8,940 nucleotides of DNA. Origin: Micavibrio_C sp964577255 (GTDB lineage Bacteria > Pseudomonadota > Alphaproteobacteria > Micavibrionales > Micavibrionaceae). Every line of letters starts with the position of its first letter. Positions within the stretch are counted from its first letter, which is position 1. The stretch covers positions 1-8,940 of the forward strand of contig CAZNYM010000058.1 in NCBI GenBank assembly GCA_964577255.1, in the 5' to 3' direction. The notes beneath the pieces are model-generated. The model did no database searches and was not told the DNA's origin. It saw only the letters and a program-made list of their open reading frames with translations. Positions 1-5,556 of this stretch are shown piece by piece. A program made the position numbers and the translations under genes.

Positions 1-1134
1 GGCGTCAACGTCAAAACCGTGCGCCAGGGCAAGCTCGAGGACGGCCATGCCCGGGTAGTGATCGATTTCGATCACCCGGTGCAGATCAAATCGGCTTTCG
101 TGCTGCCCGCGAATGACGGCAAGCCCGATCGTCTGGTGATCGATTTTATGCGCACGGCCCGTTTCGACCCGCAGGGAAAATCCTTCGGCACGCTGAAGAC
201 GGCGCGCACGGCGGCGCCGGTCGCGCGGAATGACGCCGCGCCCACGGTGCCGCGTCCCGCGGTCAAGCCGGTGGTAAAACAGGCGGTTGCTCCCGCGCGT
301 GTCATCGAAGCGCCTCCGCCGCCCGTGCAGGTGGTGACGGTCGGCCCCGAAGGCACGCCGCTGCCGCCGCGCAAGCCGGAAGGGTCAACCCCCTCCCCTT
401 CGTCGCCCGCTGCCGCACAGGCGCCTGAGAAGCAGGAGAAGAAAATCATCGTCATCGACGCAGGCCACGGCGGCGTCGATCCCGGCGCTCTCGCCGCCAA
501 CGGCCTCTACGAGAAAAACATCACGCTCGCCATGGCGCGCGAACTGAAAAAGACTCTCGAGCAAAGCGGCCGTTACAAAGTCGTCATGACCCGCAGCGAC
601 GACCGCTTCCTGCGCCTGGGGCAGCGCGTCGGCATCGCCCGGCGTCAGGAAGCCGACCTGTTCATCTCCCTGCACGCCGACTCGATCGGCCGCAGCAACG
701 TCAAGGGCGCTTCCATCTACACGCTCTCCGACAAAGCCTCGGACGAGCAGACCGCGCTGCTGGCAGACCGCGAAAACCGCGCCGATCTGATCGCGGGCAT
801 GGATCTTGATATCGACGACGAACAGGTAGCAACCATCCTCGCCGATCTCGCCGTGCGCGACACCATGAACCAGTCGAAATTTTTCGCGAGCCAGCTGGTC
901 GTTTCTTTCGAGAGAGATCGGGTCAAGCTGCTTGAAAATCCACACCGCTCGGCGGGCTTTGCCGTTCTGAAAGCGCCCGATGTGCCCTCGGTGCTGGTCG
1001 AACTCGGTTTTCTTTCCAACCGCCGCGAAGCCGAGCAGCTTTCAAGCCCGAGCTACCGCGCCGGCATCGCCCGGGCTCTCGCGCGCGGCGTCGACGCTTA
1101 CTTCGACAAAATCCGGACACAGAATCGCTCCTGA
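1..1134 (+). CDS. amiC: N-acetylmuramoyl-L-alanine amidase (AMIN + Amidase_3), 5' end missing
   Basis: This is a periplasmic zinc amidase that cuts the bond between MurNAc and the stem peptide, usually during septum splitting. The reading frame is open from base 1, so the signal peptide and most of the AMIN domain lie upstream; the GTG at 19 is only an internal Val codon. Counting from base 1, residues 1-50 are the tail of an AMIN domain (septal peptidoglycan targeting). Residues 60-140 are a Pro/Ala-rich linker. Residues about 147-370 are Amidase_3. Expected zinc ligands are visible: His156 in DAGHGG, Glu171 in LYEKN and His225 in SLHAD, with catalytic Glu334 in LVELGFLSN. An acidic, helix-like insert at about residues 240-295 (SDKASDEQ to DTMNQSKF) matches the place where AmiA/B/C enzymes carry an autoinhibitory helix released by LytM-type activators such as EnvC; that control is inferred here. 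The function is firm, the AmiC paralogue assignment less so. Confidence 0.93.
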   Translation, partial: GVNVKTVRQGKLEDGHARVVIDFDHPVQIKSAFVLPANDGKPDRLVIDFMRTARFDPQGKSFGTLKTARTAAPVARNDAAPTVPRPAVKPVVKQAVAPARVIEAPPPPVQVVTVGPEGTPLPPRKPEGSTPSPSSPAAAQAPEKQEKKIIVIDAGHGGVDPGALAANGLYEKNITLAMARELKKTLEQSGRYKVVMTRSDDRFLRLGQRVGIARRQEADLFISLHADSIGRSNVKGASIYTLSDKASDEQTALLADRENRADLIAGMDLDIDDEQVATILADLAVRDTMNQSKFFASQLVVSFERDRVKLLENPHRSAGFAVLKAPDVPSVLVELGFLSNRREAEQLSSPSYRAGIARALARGVDAYFDKIRTQNRS

Positions 1135-1146
1135 TTTTGCCGTGAA

Positions 1147-1168
1147 TCTGTTGCATTTACGTAACAGA
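1147..1168. promoter_or_regulatory. Inverted repeat just after the amidase gene
   Basis: TCTGTT at 1147-1152 and AACAGA at 1163-1168 are exact inverted repeats, and the perfect 8-bp palindrome TTACGTAA (1157-1164) overlaps the right arm. There is no following T-run, so it does not look like a terminator for the amidase gene. It could be a protein-binding site upstream of the lipoprotein gene, but this is only a guess from symmetry. Confidence 0.25.
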
Positions 1169-1220
1169 CTAAAATAAAAGGACATTTCCTGAAATTGAGT
1201 GTTTATTTTTTTTCCCGCTC

Positions 1221-1230
1221 ATGTATACAT
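1221..1230. promoter_or_regulatory. 10-bp palindrome, possible operator or -10 region
   Basis: ATGTATACAT is a perfect 10-bp palindrome 79 bases before the lipoprotein start and is followed at once by GGGGGG. The embedded TATACA resembles a -10 box, but I find no good -35 at 16-18 bp. It may be either a promoter element or a binding site. Confidence 0.25.
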
Positions 1231-1244
1231 GGGGGGAAGATTTT

Positions 1245-1263
1245 TGCTCCTGTAGCAGGAGCA
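1245..1263 (+). promoter_or_regulatory. Leader hairpin upstream of the lipoprotein gene
   Basis: TGCTCCTG, a TAG loop, then CAGGAGCA form a perfect 8-bp stem in the leader of the 61-aa lipoprotein gene. T residues lie before the stem rather than after it, and neither strand has the U-tract of an intrinsic terminator. It could stabilise the mRNA or serve as a regulatory structure; the sequence does not decide which. Confidence 0.4.
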
Positions 1264-1308
1264 GATAGTCCTTTGTTTCTAACCCGCTAGCGCTACGAGG
1301 ATACTACT

Positions 1309-1494
1309 ATGAAAACACTTGCCACCCTTTGCATGGTCGGCTCCGTTCTGGCTCTGTCGGCTTGCGCCGGCGACCGCAACGCCGACTACAGCTACGAAAC
1401 CGCCGCTCCTTACGCCAGCGAGCGCACGGTTGGTGCTGAAGATTCCCCGGTCGTGAAGCCCGAGCGGACCTTCGAAAGCCGCATGCGCAAATAA
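1309..1494 (+). CDS. Small lipoprotein of unknown function (61 aa)
   Basis: This is a short exported lipoprotein. The first 19 residues have a Lys at position 2, a hydrophobic core and the lipobox Leu16-Ser-Ala-Cys19, so signal peptidase II should cut before Cys19 and leave a mature protein of about 43 residues. The mature part is polar and probably unstructured, rich in Tyr, Glu, Ser and Arg, and ends in FESRMRK. Residue 20 is Gly, with Asp only at 21, so there is no clear inner-membrane retention signal and outer-membrane placement is plausible. The ATG is supported by GAGG at 1297-1300, eight bases upstream. It has its own long leader and a strong terminator, so it is probably monocistronic. 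I do not recognise a family; entericidin-like or other small-lipoprotein labels would be guesses. Confidence 0.85.
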   Translation: MKTLATLCMVGSVLALSACAGDRNADYSYETAAPYASERTVGAEDSPVVKPERTFESRMRK

Positions 1495-1525
1495 GCGCTT
1501 CGCGCTCATTTGATGAATGACAATC

Positions 1526-1562
1526 ACGGTCCGGCCGATATCAGCCGGGCCGTTTTTGTTTT
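1526..1562 (+). terminator. Intrinsic terminator of the small lipoprotein gene
   Basis: A 10-bp stem (1526-1535 with 1544-1553, one G-T wobble) encloses the 8-nt loop CGATATCA and runs into TTTTTGTTTT. It starts 32 bases after the lipoprotein stop. This is the clearest intrinsic terminator in the window. Confidence 0.88.
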
Positions 1563-1572
1563 ATGATTTTCC

Positions 1573-1580
1573 GCTATAGT
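1573..1580 (+). promoter_or_regulatory. Possible -10 box for the 102-aa membrane protein
   Basis: GCTATAGT has a TATAGT hexamer at 1575-1580, 35 bases before the ATG and just after the terminator. The matching -35 region lies in the terminator's T-tract (TTTTTG at 1553-1558, 16-bp spacer) and is a poor match to TTGACA. Placement is reasonable but the -35 is weak. Confidence 0.35.
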
Positions 1581-1615
1581 ACGGCTTCAGAAGGTTTCAT
1601 TAAGGGAATTCGCCC

Positions 1616-1924
1616 ATGGCCCTGCATATCGTCCGCGTCCTTTTGTTCCTGATGGTGAATGCCGGGGGCTTTTACGCTGTGCCGGCTCTAAGCGTGCTCG
1701 CGGCCATGACCAACACCCTGCCCGACCTGCCGCCCACCGTGTCGCCGGTGACGTTCCAGCTATGGTTGTTCGGCGGCGGCATGTGGGCGTGGGGCGCGGG
1801 AGCAGTCGCCAGCATCGGCTATTTTTTCACCACCGGTGAACTGCGCTCCTGGCTGCTGCTGGCCCCGGCTTATGTTCCGACAATCTACGGCCTCGCGATC
1901 CTGGCCTACTTCCACTTCGTCTGA
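1616..1924 (+). CDS. Three-helix inner-membrane protein of unknown function (102 aa)
   Basis: This is a small integral membrane protein that I do not recognise. Hydrophobic segments lie at about residues 5-30, 47-71 and 77-100, separated by short loops: TNTLPDLPPTVSP, which is Pro-rich, and TTGELRS. The middle segment is unusually rich in Gly and Trp (WLFGGGMWAWGAGA). The ATG is preceded by AAGGGA at 1602-1607, eight bases upstream, which supports the start. It sits between the lipoprotein terminator and the convergent L,D-transpeptidase gene, with only six bases between the two stop codons, so it is probably transcribed alone. No catalytic or ligand-binding motif is evident. Confidence 0.75.
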   Translation: MALHIVRVLLFLMVNAGGFYAVPALSVLAAMTNTLPDLPPTVSPVTFQLWLFGGGMWAWGAGAVASIGYFFTTGELRSWLLLAPAYVPTIYGLAILAYFHFV

Positions 1925-1941
1925 AAAACCCTACGAAGGGT
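1924..1941 (-). terminator. Weak terminator of the icd / L,D-transpeptidase operon
   Basis: Read on the minus strand, ACCCT, loop TCGT and AGGGT are followed by T residues (complement of the A-run 1924-1928). The hairpin overlaps the TAG stop of the transpeptidase gene. The stem is only 5 bp, so termination may be partial. Confidence 0.4.
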
Positions 1942-2974
1942 CCTTGCCCGCGCGCGGGGTCTCGGCCGCCGCTTCGCGCGGCGGTTTCTTACTCGCGACC
2001 GGCACCGGATAACCCGGGCGTTCGCGGATCACGCGGCGGATCGTGTCCCAGTCCAGACGGTCAGCGTAATCGCCCGCCGCTTTCATGATCATCTGCATGT
2101 CCTGCGCCGTCATTTCATAGAAGGGAATACCGCCCTCCTGCTCGATCTTGTTGGCTTGGGCGAGCGAGGTGTGCGCCTCCAGATACAGATCGTCATCCAC
2201 CCACGCCACCTTGACCGGCTGATCGACCGTGGTGACGGGCGTACCGACGGGAATCAGCGGATAAAGCTTCGCCACGTCCTCGGGATAAAGCCGGATGCAG
2301 CCGCTGCTGACGCGGCGGCCCACGCCGTAAGGCTTGTTGGTGCCGTGCATGCCGTATTCGGGCCAGCCCAGATACATGATGTAATCGCCAAGCGGATTTT
2401 CCGGTCCGGGCGGCACGGCCTCAGGCAGGGTAGGATCTTCCTTACGCATCCGCGCGGTCGGGCGCCAGGTCGGCTTTTCTTTCTTGTTTACCACGGTGGT
2501 CGTGCCCAGGGGCGTCGCCAGGCCCTCGCGCCCCACGCCAATCGGGAAGGTCAGCGGCGGTTGCCCTTTCTTCACATAGGCGTAAAGCCGCATCTCCGGC
2601 AGGTTGATGACGATGCCCTGGCGGGGCCCATCGGGCAGCAGATGCATGGTCGGCAGCTTGAGCACGACGTCGACGCCCGGCAGCCACGGATCGGTGTTCG
2701 GATTGGCGGCGCGCAGTTCGACGAAGCCGAGATCGTAGCGCCGCGCGATATCGACCAGCGTATCCTCGTACTTGGTGGTGTAACTCTGCATCGTGCCTAC
2801 ATGGGCGCCCTCGAACAGCACCTTGTCGGCCCGCGGCACGCGCTTGTCGGGCGCGGCGATGGCGGGTTTGGAAGGTGGGCGCAGGATCGTCTCCTCATTG
2901 GCGGGTGCGGCGAAGGCGGGTGCGGCCAGCAGCAGAAACGCGGAAAGTGTCAGGAAAGAGCGTAAAATCATCAT
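1931..2974 (-). CDS. Periplasmic L,D-transpeptidase (LysM + YkuD)
   Basis: This cysteine transpeptidase of the YkuD/ErfK family forms mDap-mDap cross-links in peptidoglycan or attaches proteins to it. Residues 1-22 are a signal peptide with an AFA cleavage site, so it acts in the periplasm. Residues about 63-108 look like a LysM-type glycan-binding module. The YkuD domain spans about 119-251. Its active-site segment is HGTNKPYGVG (from His210) and RVSSGCIRLY (Ser224, Cys226, Arg228), with the SSGC form in place of the more common SHGC. A tail of about 90 residues follows and ends in a basic, Pro/Ala-rich stretch. The length of 347 aa fits the LysM-containing members. The start ATG overlaps the icd stop as ATGA, with AAGAAAG upstream; a second ATG follows directly, so the start could be one codon later. 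Which cross-link or partner it uses cannot be told from the sequence. Confidence 0.93.
   Translation of the reverse strand: MMILRSFLTLSAFLLLAAPAFAAPANEETILRPPSKPAIAAPDKRVPRADKVLFEGAHVGTMQSYTTKYEDTLVDIARRYDLGFVELRAANPNTDPWLPGVDVVLKLPTMHLLPDGPRQGIVINLPEMRLYAYVKKGQPPLTFPIGVGREGLATPLGTTTVVNKKEKPTWRPTARMRKEDPTLPEAVPPGPENPLGDYIMYLGWPEYGMHGTNKPYGVGRRVSSGCIRLYPEDVAKLYPLIPVGTPVTTVDQPVKVAWVDDDLYLEAHTSLAQANKIEQEGGIPFYEMTAQDMQMIMKAAGDYADRLDWDTIRRVIRERPGYPVPVASKKPPREAAAETPRAGKDPS
1966..1990 (+). terminator. Possible + strand terminator nested in the 3' end of the transpeptidase gene
   Basis: CCGCCGC (1966-1972), loop TTCGC and GCGGCGG (1978-1984) are followed by TTTCTT on the plus strand. It lies about 40 bases after the stop of the 102-aa membrane protein gene and could end that transcript. 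It also encodes the Ala/Arg-rich tail of the convergent gene, so the GC symmetry could be incidental. Confidence 0.4.
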
Positions 2975-4194
2975 GCGGCTTTCTTAATTTGCGATTGCAG
3001 GCGGGCGGCGATTTTATCCATGAATTCTTCGGTGACCAGCCAGGGCTGCTTCTCGCCGACCAGGATAGCCAGATCCTTGGTCATGAAGCCTGCCTCGACC
3101 GTATCGATGCAGGCGCGCTCGAGTGTCTGGGCGAAATTCACCAGCGCCTGGTTGTTGTCGAACTTGCCGCGGTACTGCAGGCCGCGCGTCCAAGCGAAGA
3201 TCGAGGCGATCGGGTTGGTCGAAGTCTTTTCGCCCTTCTGCCACTGGCGGTAATGGCGGGTCACGGTGCCGTGCGCGGCCTCGGCTTCGACATATTTCCC
3301 GTCCGCCGTCAGCAGCACCGACGTCATCAGGCCCAGAGAACCATAGCCCTGCGCCACTACATCCGACTGCACGTCGCCGTCATAGTTCTTGCACGCCCAC
3401 ACGAACGCGCCCGCCGATTTCACGGCGAACGCCACCATGTCATCGATCAGGCGGTGCTCGTACCACAGTTTCCGCGCCTCGAAATCCTTCTTGTAGTCGC
3501 TTTCATAGACGCGCTGGAAAATCTCGATGAACTTGCCGTCATACTGTTTGAGGATGGTGTTTTTAGTCGACATATAAAGCGGGTAATTGCGCTGCAGCGC
3601 GTAGGCGAAGCACGAATGGGCGAAATCGGCGATCGACTCGTCCAGATTGTACATGCCCATCGCCACGCCGGCGCCGGGGAACTCGAAAATCTCCCAGCTC
3701 TGCGCCGCGCCGCCGCCCTGGGGCTGGTAGGTCATGGTCAGCTTGCCCGGGCCGGGGATTTTTACGTCCGTGGCCTTGTACTGGTCGCCGAAAGCGTGGC
3801 GGCCGATCACGATCGGCTCTTTCCACCCCGGCACCAGGCGCGGCACGTTCTTGCAGATGATCGGCTCGCGGAACACCGTCCCGCCCAGGATGTTGCGGAT
3901 CGTGCCGTTGGGCGACTTCCACATCTTCTTCAGGCTGAATTCCTTCACCCGCGCCTCGTCGGGCGTGATGGTGGCGCATTTCACGCCCACGCCGTATTTC
4001 TTGATCGCGTTCGCCGAGTCGACCGTGACCTTGTCCTCGGTCGCGTCGCGGTTTTGGATCGACAGATCGTAGTAATCGAGCTTGATGTCCAGATAAGGCA
4101 GGATCAGCTTGTCCTTGATCATCGCCCAGATGATGCGGGTCATCTCGTCGCCGTCGATTTCGACAAGCGGGGTTTCGACCTTGATCTTGGACAT
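2971..4194 (-). CDS. icd: NADP-dependent isocitrate dehydrogenase, eukaryotic type
   Basis: This cytosolic TCA-cycle enzyme oxidatively decarboxylates isocitrate to 2-oxoglutarate and makes NADPH. At 407 aa it is colinear with human IDH1/2-type enzymes and common in Alphaproteobacteria, and differs from E. coli Icd. Isocitrate-binding residues are present in KSPNGTIRN (93-101), with Arg109 and Arg132; Tyr139 and Lys211 are the expected catalytic pair. Metal-binding aspartates fall in NYDGDVQSD (Asp274, Asp278), with Asp251/252 nearby. AAHGTVTRHYR carries Arg314 and His315, which bind the 2'-phosphate and indicate NADP specificity. The ATG follows GGAGG by five bases. It is upstream of, and overlaps by ATGA, an L,D-transpeptidase gene. 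It shows no truncation or missing key residue. Confidence 0.97.
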   Translation of the reverse strand: MSKIKVETPLVEIDGDEMTRIIWAMIKDKLILPYLDIKLDYYDLSIQNRDATEDKVTVDSANAIKKYGVGVKCATITPDEARVKEFSLKKMWKSPNGTIRNILGGTVFREPIICKNVPRLVPGWKEPIVIGRHAFGDQYKATDVKIPGPGKLTMTYQPQGGGAAQSWEIFEFPGAGVAMGMYNLDESIADFAHSCFAYALQRNYPLYMSTKNTILKQYDGKFIEIFQRVYESDYKKDFEARKLWYEHRLIDDMVAFAVKSAGAFVWACKNYDGDVQSDVVAQGYGSLGLMTSVLLTADGKYVEAEAAHGTVTRHYRQWQKGEKTSTNPIASIFAWTRGLQYRGKFDNNQALVNFAQTLERACIDTVEAGFMTKDLAILVGEKQPWLVTEEFMDKIAARLQSQIKKAA

Positions 4195-4199
4195 GGCGG

Positions 4200-4204
4200 C
4201 CTCC
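4200..4204 (-). promoter_or_regulatory. Ribosome binding site of icd
   Basis: On the minus strand this is GGAGG, five bases before the icd ATG. It is the strongest Shine-Dalgarno sequence in the window and fits a highly expressed central-metabolism gene. Confidence 0.75.
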
Positions 4205-4228
4205 GGGCTATGGCTGTGAGGCCCTCAT

Positions 4229-4256
4229 CCTATACAAGATCCCCCGGCGAAGAAAG
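4229..4256 (-). promoter_or_regulatory. Weak candidate promoter of icd
   Basis: On the minus strand TATAGG (4234 to 4229) could be a -10 box, with CTTTCT (4256 to 4251) 16 bases upstream as a poor -35. Transcription would start about 28 bases before the ATG. The -35 is far from consensus, so icd may instead be read from upstream. Confidence 0.25.
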
Positions 4257-4261
4257 GCTGT

Positions 4262-4282
4262 CCTGGGGGCTAAAGCCCCAGG
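4262..4282 (-). terminator. Hairpin over the stop codon of the 163-aa unknown gene
   Basis: CCTGGGG (4262-4268) and CCCCAGG (4276-4282) pair perfectly around a 7-nt loop; an alternative register gives a TAAA loop with a one-base bulge. It overlaps the TAG stop of the minus-strand gene. Downstream on that strand is CAGCCTTTCTTC, a poor U-tract, so termination before icd would be incomplete at best. Confidence 0.35.
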
Positions 4283-4761
4283 CGGCGGGCCCAGGCATCG
4301 AGCACCCGGGACAAAGGCGAAGGCCCCTTCCGGATGAAAGTCTGCGCGCTCATTTCGGCGTCGAGCTTTTTCCGGAAATCCTCGAACAAAGCGGGCCGGT
4401 CCTCCGGCGCACCGCTCGTGAAAACCTTCACGTTATCGAGCCCCCGGAAAGCGGAAAACCTGACTTCCGGTCTGTCGCCGTCTTCCTGGCACAGCATGAT
4501 GTCGGCGATGACCCTGCCACTATCGTCGTAAATATCGAAACAGGCGCCGATCAGCCCTTTGCCGCTGCCAAGCGGCACATGATGAAAGTTGAAATGATGG
4601 AAGACGCCCCGCGTCTTTCCCCGGTCGAAAAAATCGCTCAGGCCCGCAAGTTCGCTGTCGGTAAAGCTGCGCAGGTCGTAAAACCAGCGGTCGCCCTTGC
4701 CGGCGCGGACGGCTTTGACGAACGTCATGGAAATGACGTTGCTCTGTGCGGGAAGATTCAC
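4270..4761 (-). CDS. Protein of unknown function, possible paralogue of the upstream gene (163 aa)
   Basis: I do not recognise this protein. It has no signal peptide or membrane segment, so it is probably cytosolic. Residues 24-50 contain a helix-like FTDSELAGLSDFFDRG segment. Next is a His-rich patch at 55-61 (HHFNFHH), then alternating beta-like strands (IGACFDIYDDSG, VIADIMLCQ), a conserved-looking FRGLDNVKVF, and a charged C-terminal helix (LFEDFRKKLDAE). The order helix, strands, helix suggests one compact alpha/beta domain. The start is GTG at 4761 with only a weak GAGAG upstream; Met12 is an alternative. The gene upstream on the same strand (4828-5181) shares the FT(D/N)(S/T)E motif. 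It sits 75 bases before icd. The HHFNFHH patch might bind metal, but no known motif matches. Confidence 0.72.
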   Translation of the reverse strand: MNLPAQSNVISMTFVKAVRAGKGDRWFYDLRSFTDSELAGLSDFFDRGKTRGVFHHFNFHHVPLGSGKGLIGACFDIYDDSGRVIADIMLCQEDGDRPEVRFSAFRGLDNVKVFTSGAPEDRPALFEDFRKKLDAEMSAQTFIRKGPSPLSRVLDAWARRLGL

Positions 4762-4771
4762 GGTCTCTCGG

Positions 4772-4797
4772 ATCCCTGTTCGTTTTTTTACAGGGAT
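4772..4797. promoter_or_regulatory. Perfect 8-bp inverted repeat between the two unknown genes
   Basis: ATCCCTGT (4772-4779) and ACAGGGAT (4790-4797) are perfect inverted repeats separated by ten bases that include a run of seven T. The repeat lies 11 bases upstream of the GTG of the 163-aa gene. Neither strand has a T-run after the second arm, so an operator or an mRNA hairpin that affects initiation is more likely than a terminator. Confidence 0.4.
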
Positions 4798-4827
4798 AAC
4801 AAAGCTCTTCAGGCGTTTCCAGAAAAA

Positions 4828-5181
4828 TCAGGATTCGGGCGGAAAAAGACCGATTATTTCCTGCTCGAGGCGCGCGAACGCCCGGGCGAACAGCCCGCTG
4901 CGCTCCACCAGCCCCTTGCCGTGCTTGTAAACCTCGTAATGGCTGGCGCGCGGCCCGACATGGCGGATGACGAACCGGAACGCCGGCTCGTAGCGCGACA
5001 CATAATACGTGACAGTGCAGGTGCCAGCCTCGAAATCGACGTCGACCGCCATGTCGTAAAGCGCCTTGCAGGACGCGCCCTGGCTGAACAGCCCCGCCAG
5101 CTTCTTGAATTCGGTATTGGTGAAGCCCGAGCGGCGGGAAAAACGCCCGAAATCCGGGTTTTCAATGATACGAAACGACAT
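4828..5181 (-). CDS. Protein of unknown function (117 aa)
   Basis: I do not recognise this small protein. It has no signal peptide or membrane segment. The order is a short N-terminal strand (SFRIIENPDF), a helix-like segment with FTNTEFKKLAGLFSQG (residues 20-35), beta-like strands (YDMAVDVDF, CTVTYYVSRY, FRFVIRHVG), and a C-terminal amphipathic helix (GLFARAFARLEQEI). The first and last elements resemble those of the neighbouring 163-aa protein, which suggests a shared fold. The ATG at 5181 has no clear Shine-Dalgarno sequence; CATGT-TT-ACATG, a short inverted repeat, overlaps the start codon and could take part in its control. It is probably co-transcribed with the 163-aa gene, 66 bases downstream. 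Coding sense is supported by the high-GC codon pattern continuing in this frame and by that resemblance. Confidence 0.68.
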   Translation of the reverse strand: MSFRIIENPDFGRFSRRSGFTNTEFKKLAGLFSQGASCKALYDMAVDVDFEAGTCTVTYYVSRYEPAFRFVIRHVGPRASHYEVYKHGKGLVERSGLFARAFARLEQEIIGLFPPES

Positions 5182-5304
5182 GTTTACATGATAACACGGG
5201 CCTTTCCCAGGCCAAACCCCGTCCAGCGGATAAAACCGTGCGTAAAGGTCATGTTGTGCGTAACTAATTGTTATTTAATCAAAAAATATCCAAAACACAC
5301 CGCT

Positions 5305-5322
5305 TCGTTTCTAGAAAAACGA
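5305..5322. repeat. Short inverted repeat in the AT-rich stretch
   Basis: TCGTTT (5305-5310) and AAACGA (5317-5322) are inverted around CTAGAA. No T-run follows on either strand. It may be chance in AT-rich DNA or a binding site next to the repeat element. Confidence 0.25.
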
Positions 5323-5338
5323 CTAAAAAACCAATAGC

Positions 5339-5417
5339 ATTCCCGCGAAAGCGGGAATCCAGAAGAAACAGGGAAAAATTTCGCCCGGCAGATCTGGGTC
5401 CCCGCCTGCGCGGGGAT
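5339..5417. repeat. Paired palindromic repeat (REP / dRS3-like element)
   Basis: Two GC-rich hairpins sit in an inverted arrangement. The first is ATTCCCGC, loop GAAA, GCGGGAAT (5339-5358). The second is TCCCCGC, loop CTGC, GCGGGGA (5399-5416). The flanks ATCCAG (5357-5362) and CTGGGT (5394-5399) are also near-inverted, so the whole unit could fold as a larger structure. The first hairpin fits the dRS3 pattern ATTCCC-N8-GGGAAT known from Neisseria, and units of this look are scattered in many proteobacterial genomes. Their in-frame translations give the familiar spurious peptides IPAFAGM and PRAGGDP, which do appear on the minus strand here. Only one copy is in the window, so repetitiveness is inferred from the type. 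Confidence 0.7.
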
Positions 5418-5489
5418 GCCCGGTACATACCATCTTTCTCCCCACGCAAAACCCCCGCCCAAAACCCGGCCGGACGCCCCTCCCCGCCA

Positions 5490-5517
5490 TTGTTTTTGCC
5501 GGGATTTTGGCTATGAT
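5490..5517 (+). promoter_or_regulatory. Promoter of the YfgM-like / bamB / der operon
   Basis: TTGTTT at 5490-5495 and TATGAT at 5512-5517 are separated by 16 bases, with GGC directly before the -10. The -10 matches five of six consensus bases, the -35 three of six. Transcription would start near 5524, giving a leader of about 33 bases. Confidence 0.5.
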
Positions 5518-5556
5518 GCGCCCAGTTTCACCCCGACCCACGGCAGGCTCCGTCCC

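Larger units (their letters stand above)
5182..5556. other. Divergent intergenic region of 375 bases
   Basis: This separates the minus-strand unknown genes from the plus-strand YfgM-like/bamB/der operon. From left to right it holds two GTGCGTAA copies (5238-5245, 5256-5263), an AT-rich stretch from about 5261 to 5338, the palindromic repeat pair at 5339-5417, a Pro/Cys-rich but non-coding looking stretch, and the operon promoter near 5490-5517. I see no credible small gene or RNA gene in it. Confidence 0.6.

Noticed and set aside
1221..1268. 15-codon leader ORF (MYTWGEDFCSCSRSR) before the lipoprotein gene
   Set aside because: There is no Shine-Dalgarno sequence before its ATG, the ATG is part of a palindrome, and the codons show no run of one amino acid as in attenuation leaders.
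2156..2965. Plus-strand open frame opposite the L,D-transpeptidase gene
   Set aside because: It is an antisense shadow in GC-rich DNA, rich in Arg, Gly and His; the minus strand has a signal peptide, LysM and YkuD motifs.
5238..5263. Two GTGCGTAA direct repeats 18 bp apart
   Set aside because: Only two short copies exist, not spaced by whole helical turns, and no matching half-sites occur near the starts; chance is likely.
2875..5337. Very long plus-strand open frame (820 codons) opposite icd and the two unknown genes
   Set aside because: All three minus-strand genes are in the same register, and this frame is their direct complement. Stops would need TTA, CTA or TCA codons on the sense strand, which are rare in GC-rich genes. 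The translation is rich in Arg, His and Asp and resembles no protein, while the opposite strand encodes a clear icd.
5416..5556. Longer N-terminus for the YfgM-like protein starting at the ATG in the palindromic repeat
   Set aside because: It would add 47 Pro/His/Arg-rich residues, would start upstream of the likely promoter, and would translate the repeat; the ATG at 5557 fits the family better.
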